Position numbers and translations under genes: made by a program. 64,000 nucleotides of DNA, from assembly GCA_008477525.1 (NCBI GenBank), contig SPDT01000004.1, forward strand, positions 2,976,001-3,040,000. The letters run 5' to 3'. The notes beneath the pieces are model-generated. The model made no database searches and was not told the DNA's origin. It was given only the letters and a program-made list of their open reading frames with translations. Every line of letters begins with the position of its first letter. Within the stretch, counting starts at the first letter, position 1. Source of the DNA: Hypomyces perniciosus. Lineage: Eukaryota; Ascomycota; Sordariomycetes; Hypocreales; Hypocreaceae. Positions 1-12,000 of the stretch are shown in pieces.

Positions 1-1758
1 TCCAATCCTTCTTATGCTGTGTCGATCTTGCAGTCACGAGTCGCACGCTGTATCAGCCTTCTGAAACGAGCGCCTCACACCGCATAAACCCGCATCCTCA
101 AACCGGCTGACGAACTGGCCCTCTACTTCATTTCAGACCATCCAACTCCCAAAACTCCTGAAACATGTACACTCCTCCAGGCCGTGCTCAATGCGACCCC
201 CATAATGCCACAAGTGTTTCCCGTAAAATAGCCGTCTCGCTACTCGGTTTCGACTCCAGATATCACTCCAGATATCAGTCCTCATACGGCTGGGTCACGA
301 GGCGATTCACTATACATGTTGTCCCAAATTCGATCTACTCGCCTGCGACATTAAGCCTTCCTCGATTGTCCGTAGTCAATGATGAAAATTGCCATCTGAT
401 TACTGTTCCTGGCTCTCACAAGTACGGAACATGCGCCTCGGTCAAAACCCCACGACTTCCATTATCTGGTCTGGTGAATAAATTGAAATTCTCTTTGGTG
501 TGCTCAATCATCTTACAGACGTTCTATTCCGAAAGTTCCATGGATCGACATCCAACTTAGGTCTATGTCGCCGCGACCCTCTATTTGATGGTCCAACGAT
601 CATAGCCGCATCCATCCCACAAAAAACTGGAGAAGACATAGTGAACTTCATGACCAAATACCATATAACAGTAACACACATGATAGACCAGGATATAAGT
701 GGATGTTCTGTTAATTTATGTGCGATGGAAAAAAGAAATTGTAGCTCTAATGGATGACCTGAAGCCCGTTTAAGAACTACCTTAGTAAATTAGAGGATCT
801 TGTTCATTAATGGTTTCCTATAGAGCACTTCGTACACTTACGGTAGAGTCACAGCGTTGGAGTGATATCTTCGCACACGGTTGTTCTCGTATTTGTATTG
901 AGATGATTTTTGCTTGCACATAATACGTTCTCGTTTACTTGATATCTACGAAAGGTTGAAAGGAAAATCTACGAGTAAAACCTGAGGAGAATTGAGTTTT
1001 TTTTTAAAAAAAGAAAAGAAAAGAAAACAGGATTTTTCATTGCATAAATTCGCATTTTTCGCTTCACAATGTCCATGGTTTGAGTATAGGGTACCACCGA
1101 CACTGTGAACGCCCAAACCAACGCAAATATGAAGGCAGATAATCGTTTCAACATGAGATAACGAGCCATAATATTAAATGAAAGTTATATAATATTGACT
1201 AAAGTCTAGTTAGAGGTTTTCTTTTCTTGTGATTTTTAAAGGAACCTTTAATAGAACGCTGTTAGTAGAGGAGTCTCGCCTGAACGATCCGAAAGCACTG
1301 TGATACGGTTGTACTTCGTAGTGAGCAGCCTTCTTGGAGTCCGGAGGTGGGAGATTTCGGTTCATGGAGCTACGGATCAGGGGTGAATCTCTAGATGATG
1401 AGCGCAGAAGATCAACAATGGAGACCTTTCCGGGCCAGATAATCGTATGTCTGGCAGGGGAAACCAGGGAAATATGGAGGCATTAGTGGAATATTTGTAA
1501 ACCGAATGTTGAGAGCTGCCCAAGACAATGGGGAAATAGGGTGCAAATTAAATTGAAGGGATGTAAACGCCAAATACAAAGCTTATACTGTAGTATTTAG
1601 CCAATTTGAAACCTTTTTAAGCAACGTAGCATGTAATTTATATATATTATGTGCACTCCCCATCAATAACATTGTCAGATAAGTCCCCTGAGATGTTCTC
1701 TGTTGTAGAGCATGCCGAAAGCTATGCGGTTTGCACCTGGCCAAGTTCCAGGACCGAT
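1..1758. other. No supportable gene; AT-rich tract near its right end
   Basis: I see no protein family here. Two overlapping plus-strand frames (165-560 and 500-757) are open, but they are in different frames, show no motif I recognise and have no convincing intron linking them. They could be the decayed end of a gene lying to the left of the window. Around 1590-1670 the sequence becomes AT-rich, with TATATATTATG-like words, as is usual for fungal 3' flanks; it lies just beyond the 3' end of the minus-strand esterase. Confidence 0.4.
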
Positions 1759-2856
1759 TTATTTATTGCGGATGTGAGAACCCTCGATCTTGCCTTTATT
1801 CTGGCCAACTTGTAACCCTCGATTCTCACCACTGAAGGTAATGTTGAATTGTGCTCTTTCCTTGTCATCTTCCTCTGTAGTAGCAATCACCTTGACCCAC
1901 CCGTCTAGTTCTTCCCAAAAGAGCTGAAAGTGAGCGTCATTTTCACTCGCAACTTCCACCATGCTCTGGTGTGTGGTCTTGAGTCGGAAAGGCTCTGGAC
2001 AGTCGGGTATTTGGACAGACGCTTTATCTGTAATGAGGACCTTGTTCTCTCCTAGACCACTGAGAACAGTCGGAACGCTCTCATAGAAGCAAGCAACCTC
2101 GAAGGAGCCTGGGGTCCTGGATTTTATAAAAGTCATAAACTTCTCGCCAATTTCGGCGAGCTCCTTTGACTTGTCAAGGTCGTTCTGGAGCGACACATCG
2201 GCATTCATACCGGAGAGTTGGAAGAACTTGTCCCCCGTCTCTGCCCAACCCTGTTTGTCTTTATGGAAGGGGGTTCCTATCAGAGCGAGGCGATGCACAT
2301 GCTTGCAGAATTCTTTCTGAGAAACAGGGCCATTCGAAGCCCTCACAAGTGCCTAGGACTAGGGTGAGTGCCTCGTATCTAGTCCTGAGAGAAAAAGTGG
2401 ACTGACCCTTTCACAAACCAGCCCGCCGATGCTGTGAGCAACAAGAATCAAGGGCCGGTCCTCCTGCCACAAATCATCAGTCATGTCAGACAGTTTCAGA
2501 TTTCCCAGTCCAGCCTACTGTCTTTGATGCGATCCTCAAACTGGTTATGCTTGCTATTAGCTTGTGTGCGTGGGTATCGATTTCGTTCTCCGAGTTTGTG
2601 GCCCAGAATTCCTCCAATTTGTAGTCATAGCTAAAAAGGATTATGCGTGCTTGAGGTAGCAAAGTAGGAAGTATACTCTTCGGCCAACAAATGGCATCCT
2701 CGCCTGAGCCATGTGTCCATGGCGGCTCTTCACGGCACCAACCGTGGACAAGAACGATGCGGTTTGGACGTTAGCTAACTATCATTTTGATCAAAAGACT
2801 TTCACTTACTCAACGCTCGCGTTTGCTGGTTCTGGGCTTATTACTTCGATCTGCAT
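1759..2856 (-). CDS. SesB-like serine esterase with C-terminal amyloid-type (PP) motif; splice acceptor apparently damaged
   Basis: This is an alpha/beta-hydrolase of the SesB/lipase class found as NLR-associated effectors in fungi. I read four exons: 2856-2810, 2759-2519, 2463-2407 and 2352-1759, giving about 312 aa. Visible motifs are the oxyanion strand IVLVHGW, the nucleophile elbow VAHSIGG (exons 2-3), a GTPFH segment, CFYE, an acidic LITDKAS segment and a TTHQSM segment that could carry the catalytic His. The last 25 residues contain GENRGLQVGQNKGKI, a pseudo-palindromic N-x-G-x-Q-x-G-x-N motif of the fungal RHIM-like type. Introns 2 (2518-2464) and 3 (2406-2353) are canonical and phase 0. 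Intron 1 (2809-2760) has a GTAAGT donor and a GCTAAC branch site, but its 3' end reads CG where AG is expected; both AG dinucleotides upstream of it lead to in-frame stops. The start at 2856 is a guess. It is divergent from the HeLo-like gene at 3224. Confidence 0.6.
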
Positions 2857-3223
2857 TCTAACGCTGGTGAGGAGACGAGACAATGTGGAGAGTATGATCA
2901 CCAAGGCAGACCAGGCTCGGGGGCCTTTGAGCTTTTTCCTATGTACGGGGTACACCACGGAAGCAGGCCAAGCACTCAGCCGCATTTGATTTCCCTCTCT
3001 CTTCATCGCCATTCGCCTGGAGCTGACTCATTGCTGCCCAAACCTGCAACTGTCGTTGGCTGTTGTAGATGTGCTACGATAGGACCACGAGATTCTATTG
3101 GGCCAGCATAGCAGCCTCCATGCATAAAAAGGAAGATGACTGCGCCAAAAAATGCCATCCCAGGGTATTCTTTAGCCTGCGCTTTTTCACTGTGTTTCAA
3201 GTTCAACAACAAGACGGCTCCTG

Positions 3224-4154
3224 ATGGCCAACCCCTTGTCCCTTGCCGCCAGCGTTGTCGGCATGGTCGCGCCCGCGCTCAACGGTACTCGGCTACTGAT
3301 AGAAGACATAAAACATATCAAGAACGCCACCAAAGATATCAAGGATCTGGCTGTTAATTTACAGCTTGTGGAACTGGCACTTCAGTCCGTCAGCGATATC
3401 GACGACACCCAATGGGCCTTTCTCGGCAACGCTGTAATTCAGCACGCCAAGGCTACTATAAGCAGCTGCTCAACAATATGTACCACCTTTAGCGACGATC
3501 TCAAAAAATGGACCAAGGGATCTTCAGATGGGAAGCTTTCGTGGATAGACAGGGGCAACATTGGGCTATTAAAGCAGAACCAGATCAAGTCCATCTCGCA
3601 GCAACTCCAGAATTGCCATATTACCATAACCTCCATGGTTAGCACCGCTACCCTGTACGTTATGACTGTGAAAGGACTGGCGAATTGTCTTCAAAGCGTC
3701 TACTAAACATACCCACTGATTACATTTGATTGCTAACTACCTAGAAAGTCACAGCTCCATACGCAGCGTCCAGACAACTCAAGATATGGAGAGGATGCTG
3801 TCGTCGCAACAAGGGGAAATTGCAAGTTCTATCACAGACATAGATCAACGCCTGGGTGAAGTTGAAAGTCACCTAGAAACATCTGATCTTGCCGATCCAT
3901 CTGCAGTGCCGCAGCAGCGACAGGAGGTGGCTGATGACGTTCTTCAGCAGATTAAAGGAGAACGCAAGGCACTTGAGGAAACTCACCAATTTCTCCAGGA
4001 CCTCTTGGCGAGAATCCAACAGGTGGCCTCTGAGAGTAGAAAAAGCCAACAAGGTCGGGGGGATGAGTTCAACGTTAGCTTTGGGACCAACCACGGATTG
4101 CAGATGTTGGTAAATGAAGGCACTATGAGCAATCTCCGGTTTGGCGGTGCTTAG
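3224..4154 (+). CDS. HeLo-like-domain protein with C-terminal amyloid-type motif (HELLP-like)
   Basis: Two exons, 3224-3654 and 3749-4154, encode about 278 aa. The 94-bp intron has a GTACGT donor, a TTGCTAAC branch site and an AAAG acceptor. I chose that acceptor because it restores frame and gives the family-like TLHSSIR junction. The N-terminal half (MANPLSLAASVVGMVAPAL onward) matches the hydrophobic helix-rich N-terminal domain shared by fungal STAND proteins and HeLo-like pore-forming effectors. The middle (residues 145-240) is a Glu/Gln-rich coiled coil. The C-terminus holds FGTNHGLQMLVNEGTM, resembling the motif in both neighbours. In HELLP-type proteins such a C-terminal motif receives an amyloid signal from an NLR and the N-terminal domain then attacks membranes. 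That role is inferred here from architecture. It lies between a divergent esterase and a convergent NLR pseudogene carrying related motifs. Confidence 0.7.
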
Positions 4155-4378
4155 CCAGTTGAACCGGGCGGAGACTGTGAAACTGATGAATTGATGACTT
4201 GCTTAATTCATCTAATTGGACGCCGCTACCAACATACATGGATAACTCAATGAGGAAGAGAACACACTACAACACGCCACCCGTCTCTTTGATGTCCAAG
4301 TGCTCGATGTTAGGCCTCGTGTGACAACACTTGACTAGAGAGGGTCAAACTGTGCGGGTAATAATAATGATACAGCAA

Positions 4379-7300
4379 TCACTGCAGGTTTTGCAATAAC
4401 TTCTTGGTGGCCGGAAACGGCAAAACAACAACACGCCCTGTTTGGGACTTGAAGGCAGCACAATGGATCGTTGACGACGTGCCGCACCAGTCCATACGTT
4501 TCGGCGACGAAGGACGATAGATGGCCGGCAGCCAAAGTAGATTATGCCCTTTCCAGGTAATCCACGAGCGATCGTGGCTTAGGCCGTAGTGCTCATGCGT
4601 TGACCAGTTTGGTGTCGCGAGGACTTGATCGGAACGAAGCCTTTCGCTGGTCTTGCCTGTTTTCACGTCGAGGATCTCGATCTTGTCCTTGGATATATCA
4701 GATAAAAAGATACTCCCATCGAGCGTGAAACTAATATTGTCAGAAATGGCCAAATACTCTGACGGACAAGACCAAAACAGTGCCCTCTCCCATAGGGCGA
4801 TCGACTTGCGATAGCCCGTAACCGTATCGTACACACCTAACCGATATTCCATCGCACTGTGGTCCCCCATATTATGCCTCATTCTCAATAGCCAATGCCC
4901 TTCTGGAGAATAACTTTCAGGAAAAACCACAACTGATCCATCAGGCGAACACTTGGGAGCAGGCAATGGAGCAGGACCCCAACGCCCAGACGATGTTAAG
5001 CCCCGGATTTCCCAGATTTGAAACGGGTTCCCTGCGGCTATGAATTTGCCATCTGATGAGAGGACTGTGGGGCCCGTATGAGTCCCATGAGAATAGAGCC
5101 ACTCGGCGCGGGTTGAGTCCCATATGATGGCACTATATCCTCCATCTACGGCGACTAGTCTCCCATCAGGAGTGACTGCATTCAGGGCCGGGACTGCACT
5201 CAAGACCCTGTTTCGATCATTTCTGCTTATCCAACACACATGTATGTCACTGATGACCTTGCCTTTAACTGTGTCCCATCGCGTAAATCCCCCAGAATAT
5301 AACACCGACGTGATTTCCTTGCCATCAGATGAGATGGCGATCTTCACCACGGGGTCTTTCTCCTGTTGGAAAGGCTGTTGGAGGAGCAGCTGGATCGGTG
5401 ATGAATTGTTCCGGTTTTGCTCGATTGTTTGTCTGGTCCGGCCAGATGGAATATCCCACACCTTGATAGTCCCATCCCAAGACCCGAGACTATAAGCTGT
5501 TCGTTTAGTGGGAACGCAACAGAAGAAACGATGTCTGTGTGACCTTTGAGCGTTTTCTTGAGTTCTCCCGTCACCGTATCCCATACTTTGACTGTGTAAT
5601 TGGAGCAACATGATGCGATGAGGTTCCCACTAGGCGAGAAGATGACTGAGACAATTTCGGCATGCCCTGTAAGCGTTTTTGTGGGTTTACCCGCAGCTAT
5701 ATCCCAAATCTTCACAGTTCCATCCTCGTGTCCTGATACTATGAACTGTCTATCGGGCGAGAATGCGACGGAGTTAACCTTGGAATGCTGATCTGCGAGA
5801 GATAGAATACCCCCACCCGTTGTTGTGTCCCAAATATTGATGGTGTCGTCCTCTGTACCCGCCACTATGAGTGTCCCATCGTCTGAGAAGGCCGCCGACC
5901 TAGCTACACAGAAAGGTGTGAGCTGTGTATCAAACGTAGTCCAGTCTTCGTCAACCTGCAAACATTCTGCAATGCGTTCCTGGTCGTGCTTTTTGAACAA
6001 ACTGCGCGTAAGGCTCTTCGTTGGGGTAAATATAAACGCGGAGACATATATCTGAAGCGGTGCATGGTTGATCAACCATGCGTAGAACCGGAGAAATCTA
6101 CCAATATCCACTGTCAGTGACAGCATATTGGATGCTTGACGCTTGGCCTGGAAAATATTAGACCTTTGACATCGCTGAGACCCCATACTTGCTACTTACC
6201 CCTAGTAGCCTTTCCAACTTTGCCATCGCATCAATTGCGGTAGCCGCCGCTCTAGACAGGCCAATGGCCTCTACCCAGTATATGAAGTGGCTGTTGAGAA
6301 ACTGATGGACGGGGCCGTCATCATATAGGTCATCTCGGTGCTGTGCTTCGCACAAGTGATCGACCCAATGTATGCATGCATACCGCACAGACAACAGCGG
6401 ATCTGGGTCTGGTACTTGTATTTCCTCAATTGAAAGTCCAAATCGGAATCGAGGCACATCGTAAATGTTACGTCTCAGCCGCCTCTTCATCATATCTAAC
6501 GACTTGTGGAGTATATAGTGGTGGGTTTCTGCGGTATTCGATTCTGAGCTGCAGAGTGTCTTGCGTAAATAGGTTTTGGCTGTTTCATGAATGAAGTAGA
6601 TCCGGTCATTTTGTATCGTAAGATATGAGCCACACCGGCCTATGAGTCTCCGAATCGTTTCCACATTGTTTGCAGTCTGTTCCGGAAGATCGGATAGACT
6701 GCCAAGCTCAAGTGTATGAAGCGGACGATACACTAACGTGACTGCAGAAAGCAGTTTCAGGCAATTCTGGCTCTCTTTCTGCTGCTTGACTCGTGTCATT
6801 ATTCGAGAATAAACTTTTTGTAAGCCCCCGGGCATCTACTTGATTGCAGCCAGCGGATTATCAACCTCCTTAAGCTCACTTATGACGAGGGCTGCCCAGA
6901 GGAATGTGTCTCCAGCCTTCTGGCGAATTATGTCTCCAACTTGACGGCAAAGCTCGTCATTGTCCCTGAGAGAAGGGACTAGGGGAAGCCGTTCGTCGAT
7001 GTATGCATTGATAGTGTGTGATACAAAATCAGCATTCTCCTCAAGACTCAGGCGTAAATCTGATGGGTCAGGACCCAAGTCAACTCGAGGGTCGTGACGG
7101 CTCGAAATGATCCATTTGACCCGCGACCTAGAAGAGCTCTGCTCGATCAGGCGCAACACCTCCTTTAGACCGGTTTCACACTCATCCAGCGCGTCAAGGA
7201 CAATGTATACTCTTGTCAGGCTTGGGTCATCCAGCATGCCCTTGAAGATCTCCTCTAGAGCGATTGAGGTGTTGTTGCCTTGGAATAGCTTGTCGCCACA

Positions 7301-7749
7301 TTTCTCATAGCGCTGACGCAGTTCGGTGGCAAGCGACGGTTTTTGACAAGCAAGCATAAATATCAGCTTTCTCAGCATAGAGGCGGCGCTGGAGCTATCT
7401 TTGGCGGTGCTTTCAAAGAAGAAGTAAGAGATGACGGTTTGGCATTCAGCAGACTTTTCAGTCTTTTTGATCTCAGCTATTTCCCGCTCGAGTTCATCGA
7501 TAATGCCGATTAACAGCATGGTCTTGCCCTTTCCCGGATCGCCTTTGATCCAGAGAAGCCGATTGTCGTCGTGATTGTGCCATCGTTGGAAGTCAGGGTG
7601 ATTCAGAGTCCATCCGCATGAGCCTTTGGGTAACCCTGGAACAGGGCACGCAAACAATAGTCGCCCGGCTTAACGGTCAGATAAATTGACCCGTGGTTCT
7701 CGGACATTTGTAGCCCTTGGTTTGGTCCCGTAAAGGATGTGTGAGCCAT
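4379..7749 (-). pseudogene. NACHT-WD40 NOD-like receptor, decayed
   Basis: This is a remnant of a fungal NLR. It starts at ATG 7749 with a short N-terminus carrying GPNQGLQMSENHGSI, directly followed by the linker CLRALF that precedes NACHT domains. The NACHT region shows Walker A GDPGKGKT (about 7525), Walker B IVLDALDEC (about 7195) and WIISSRHD (about 7100). After a GTAAGT intron (6199-6148) come APLQIYVSAF and several WD40 blades (SVAFSPDRQFIVSGHEDGTVKIWD). At least three lesions are visible: a deletion with frame change at about 7630-7660 removing the linker between CLRALF and the CGWTL segment; an in-frame TAG at 6836-6838, with homology continuing on both sides; and a one-base loss at about 5484 inside a WD40 blade, after which the frame continues to 4379. 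Downstream blades are degenerate. It would have been the sensor partner of the two genes to its left. Confidence 0.8.
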
Positions 7750-8386
7750 TTGGAATCGAAAAACCCTGGATGAACCATTCAGAAACCGTAAACAGAGACC
7801 GTGTATATTAATACACGGAGCGACAGTTGGAGAATCAAGACGCGGAGAGAGGGGCTGTGGTGTCGTTTTTAGATTGTTGGTTCCAAGGGCGAGACAGAGC
7901 CTCACCCTTGATATAAGAGCCTCATTATTGTCTCGCGCGCCCGACGTATGCAGCCACTTTGTCAAGCGCTGGCCGGCATGGTGTGACGGCCAGTCGATTC
8001 ACTCTTAACTCGCGGTATGTTTGAGCCCCCTGTCTCACTCAGCTCTTGGCTTCTCTGCGCAGCCACAACACTGCGGCTGCGGCATTCTTAAAATAGCTAA
8101 TGGATCTGAATGGCTACAAAATATAGCTGAAACTGCATAAAGACTATCATTCGTCAAGAAAACCACGGAGCAAATGATTCGTGTGTTGCCTAGACTTATT
8201 GCCTATATTGGAAGATGTACAACGTGATCTCCATCCCGTACACTTAATCAGCAAGACGACCCGGGATCGATATCAGCCACTCCTACCAGAGCCTATGATC
8301 ATAGATGGTGAGCATGATCTCCGAAGAAGACAGGAGAACACGGAGTCGTGACACGCCTATCTTGTCTCATTTTCGAGACGGATCTT
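7750..8386. other. Intergenic region between NLR pseudogene and gde1
   Basis: No gene is visible. It holds the 5' flank of the NLR pseudogene and the 3' flank of the GDE1-type gene, both on the minus strand. A minus-strand frame (7965-7603) runs through part of it, but only its last third, from 7749, shows NLR homology. Confidence 0.5.
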
Positions 8387-11300
8387 TTAGTTGAGTCCAT
8401 TGGACTCAAGATCCTTAAGCAATTCATCGGCAATGAGCTTGACCCTGTCAGCCACAAGAATGTCTACACCTGCATCCGCTTGTCTCTAATCAACGATGTT
8501 AGTGCCATGAATGGAAGCACGCTGGGAAAGTATTAGAATGTAATGGAGGGGGCTTACTCTTGCATTTGCTGGATCATTATTCAACAATCCATAGGAAGCA
8601 CATACTAGACCCGCGTTCTTCACGAATTGAACAAGTCTAGGGCAATACAACAATGTCTCGCAAGCAAAAACAATTCCCGAGAGGTTCCAACGCTGGGCGA
8701 AGTGCACTGCCATTTGCAGACTTGCCGCTCTCAGCTCTTGATCTGTCATGGGAACTTTGCCAGCATTCGTGATGAACATGACCGGGTAGGCTTTCTGTTT
8801 CACAGAAAGGAGGATGCAAACCTCAGGAGTGAACGAAGAAAGAATTATTGGCCGCTCACCGGCCAATCGCTGGATTTTCTCGAGAGCACCGTCAATAAAC
8901 GTATTGAGATGAATAGTGACAGGAGCCACTCCTGCTTCAACCGCTTCATGAAATCGTGGATATTCTTGGCTCTGTGTCAGCGTCATTGCTACCAACGATC
9001 TTGTTTCGAGAGCTTACTCATCTCAATGTTGAAGCCAATTTCTTGGGGCAAGTCCACGAGGAGTTCCTCTAATGTGGTTAGAGAACCCTGTATGAAATCT
9101 CCTCGAGTATTAGGCTTGAAGCCTTTATTTTGGAAGTCCACGGTGTAGCGCAACCTGTCGCGCAACTGCACGGCCCGCGATTGAGATTCATCACCAGTCG
9201 ACCAGGCACGTCGTCTTCGTGGTGGGTCGAGTAAAGCTCCACCCCCTGTGGTCAGGTTGACTGGGGCCATGCCTCGTGGTTCTTGCAAGTCACTTGCATG
9301 CTTATACTGAGCCAGGGTAAGGTCATGGATGGGTATGTCTGTTCCAGATTCACTGAGTGAGAAGTCGTGGAATATCACAGCTTCGAGATCACGAGTAACC
9401 TGTAAGTCTACAGGCTCATTAGGCTTGACCGGTTTCTTGGAAGGGAGAATTTGATACCGAACTATAGACTGTTAGCAATGAAAGTCGGCTGAGGTGAGTG
9501 GGTAGTCATCTAACCTCAATAAATGATGCTCCTAACTTGGCAGCAGACAGGAATGACTGTGGTACGTCAATATCTGAGGATAGAGTGGTTGCGTACGCGA
9601 TGGCATACCATGGCCGTGTTCTCCCCAAGTTGAAGAAATGATCGACTCGCGGTATTCTGTCCCAAACCTATAGTTGTTTCAAGTTAGCATATGAGGTCAA
9701 TGATGGCAAACGAGGAGAAGCATACCTCTGTGGCCAACAAGTCGCACTGGATCCCCCACACGCCTGTGGTAGTTTGCCGTATTTGGTTGCTGAAGACCCA
9801 TGAACGGTGTTGCAACGACATAACTAAGCAAAACAGTACCCGCCAAGTCCATGGTATCTTTGTCCATCATAAAGACCGTAACCTCCCGAATCATGCTCTC
9901 GCGCTTGTCTCCAAAGTGTACCTTTTCGTGGTTCAGGATAGCCATTCCACTGCTTAAAAGCATCGAGTCGGCGGATTCACGGCGATAGAGTCTGACAACT
10001 ATTTTCAGAGGCGCATTCTCTTTGGCCTGAAAGATGAAAGGTTGGTTAATCTGATCCTCCAATATCGGTAGCTGCACCGTTTTTGCTTTGGCGTCTGTTC
10101 CTGGAGCAGAAATCTCCAACACCAACGGAGTTGTTGCACCGAGCCCATAATTGCTTCCACGATCGAAATGAGAGAGCTCGAATGTAGCTCGTTCGTGACC
10201 TCCTTGGGTACTTCCAAGATTGACAACGACTAAGCTGTCTCCAGTCGCGCGAACGATACACGACGGGCTCTTGTGGGCAATTCTACAAGAACTTGCAGGC
10301 CCCTCATGTGGATTTCCAGGTGAAGTTGAGGGAAAAAGCTCTGCGATAGCAAGGTGACCTCGGAATGTAGCATGTTCCTGAGCGGTCCAGCCTAAAATAT
10401 CGCGACTTCCAGGCTCAGCACCAGCTTCCAAGAGGCAGCGTACAACCTCTTGGTGACCATTCGCACATGCAGCCATGAGTGGTGTCCATCCTGTAGTCTT
10501 TTCAGCAAGATCTACGCCGAGTCCGTGTTGGAGCATATGCTTGAGAAGGAGTCGAACTAGACCCAAGTTGCCCGCTTGAGCAGCGCAATAAAGAGCAGTC
10601 TCGCCACGGACTGATCTGTAGTTGAGATCAGGTCCATTTCCCAGGAGAACCTCGACCATCTCATCTTCCTTGGCTCTTAGAGACAAAAGAAGAAGGTCCC
10701 CGAGGAGGTTTTTGATGTCGGACATTGTCTGCTTATTCTTCTGGACAAGAAACAATCCTTGGAGTAGGACGGTGAGCACAGGCGTGTGACCAGAGAGGAC
10801 AGCGTAGTGGATTGGTGTATTGCCCTCGTGATCCCTTGAAAATAAAGCCTCGGCAACAACAGGTTGACTCTCTGAACCGAGCGCACAAAATACCAAGGCT
10901 CTGCAAAAGTTTGTCAAGCCGTACTGCGCCGCATAGTGCAGCGGAAGACATCCTTGAATATCCTTCTCACCAAGGAGAAAACTGGTAGCGGAATCAGAGT
11001 CATTCAGCAATTTGCTCAACAGGTCGTCAAATGTGACGTTTTGACGATGCTCTCCAGACAAATGTTGCGATTGATGGGGCTCCTTTTGCATTTTTTGGCC
11101 GCATATTCTTAGAAAGAGGGACATTTGATTCGTGTTTATAGCGGCATTTTCATTGAGCAAGGCGTCAAGGATAAGAATCGCAGTGTTATTGGATTCAAAG
11201 ATGCCCGCAAGAATAAACATGTCGTAGAGTAGCGTGCCGGAATCATGACCTCGCTCGGCCATCAGGTCGCCAAATGCGAGAAGGATTTTCTGTGCAGCGT

Positions 11301-12000
11301 GACAATCATCGTTCTTGAGCACGCGATACAAGTCATCCTGGGTAAATGCAAGGGGCCATGTATCGCTGGACAAACTGCCCAAGTACAACGATCGTGCACC
11401 AAGTTGTGGCACAGCACGCACCCGACGGATATCGGCTATCAACTTGGAGATTCGCTTGTGGGCCCAAACTCGGGGCTTCTCGAGATTCTGTTGCACCGCA
11501 AGCCATTGAGAATGGAGACGATGATAATCATTGGAAGTTTCTTGGTCGTCGTTCGCGATCTTGTGAAAGATTTTTGTTATCGCGGTCTCATTGACTCTGT
11601 CAAACCATTGAATCTCTTTCAGTTCGAGCAGGAGATCCTCATAGACAAAGAGAACAAAGGCGAGTTCGTGCACTTCCACGAGGTCGATATTGGGCAAAGT
11701 GACAGGCGCCGAAGGCAAGGCAAACCTCGCACATAGTTCGGTCTCACGGCGAACAACTGATTCGTACTTTTTCCGACGAAATGCCTCAAGGCTTCTGATA
11801 TTTTCGCTGAGGTATTCAAAAACCTCTGAAGCCTGATTAGAAGGTGATTGATCCCGGAGGTGCGCTTACCAACCTGCAAAGTCTCCCTTGTTTTGCGGTT
11901 GCAATTCGACCCTGATCATCCGTCGCAGGCCATTATAGTCAACGTAGTGATCGGCCCACTTCGCCAACAGATGACGATGAAGATGCAAGCCGAACTTCAT
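8387..12000 (-). CDS. gde1: GDE1-type glycerophosphodiester phosphodiesterase (SPX-ankyrin-GDPD)
   Basis: Hydrolyses glycerophosphodiesters such as glycerophosphocholine to glycerol-3-phosphate plus alcohol, for phosphate and choline recycling in the cytosol. Eight exons: 12000-11874, 11825-9726, 9667-9609, 9556-9515, 9461-9458, 9407-9018, 8964-8558 and 8485-8387. They sum to 3228 nt, about 1075 aa, close to yeast Gde1. The start MKFGLHLHR is a typical SPX N-terminus; the SPX domain continues across intron 1 (EVFEYLSENIRSLEAFRRKK). Ankyrin repeats span about residues 330-545 (GCLPLHYAAQYG, TGWTPLMAACANGHQEVV). The GDPD domain begins at VRLVGHRG (about 738), with FIEFDLQVTRDL and FHDF, FNIEMKYPRFHE and a C-terminal ADAGVDILVADRV, so the catalytic HRG, E/D pair, His and E-x-K are present. 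Exon 5 is only 4 nt long. The acceptor of intron 6 is AAG, less usual but needed for the conserved K-Y-P. SPX domains elsewhere sense inositol pyrophosphates. Confidence 0.9.
9458..9461 (-). other. 4-nt micro-exon of the gde1-like gene
   Basis: The bases TTCG lie between two introns, 9514-9462 (53 nt, branch TTGCTAAC nine bases before the TAG) and 9457-9408 (50 nt, GTATCA donor, GCCTAAT branch-like site, TAG acceptor). Including exactly these four bases gives the invariant FIEFD motif of GDPD enzymes. Skipping them, or using the AACAG embedded in the branch site, loses that motif or breaks the frame. Confidence 0.75.

Noticed and set aside
165..757. Two overlapping plus-strand frames near the left edge
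   Set aside because: Different frames, no recognisable domain, no credible splice junction.
9463..9475. AACAG as the acceptor of the gde1 intron instead of a micro-exon
   Set aside because: That AG overlaps the CTAAC branch site and gives a sequence lacking the FIEFD motif.
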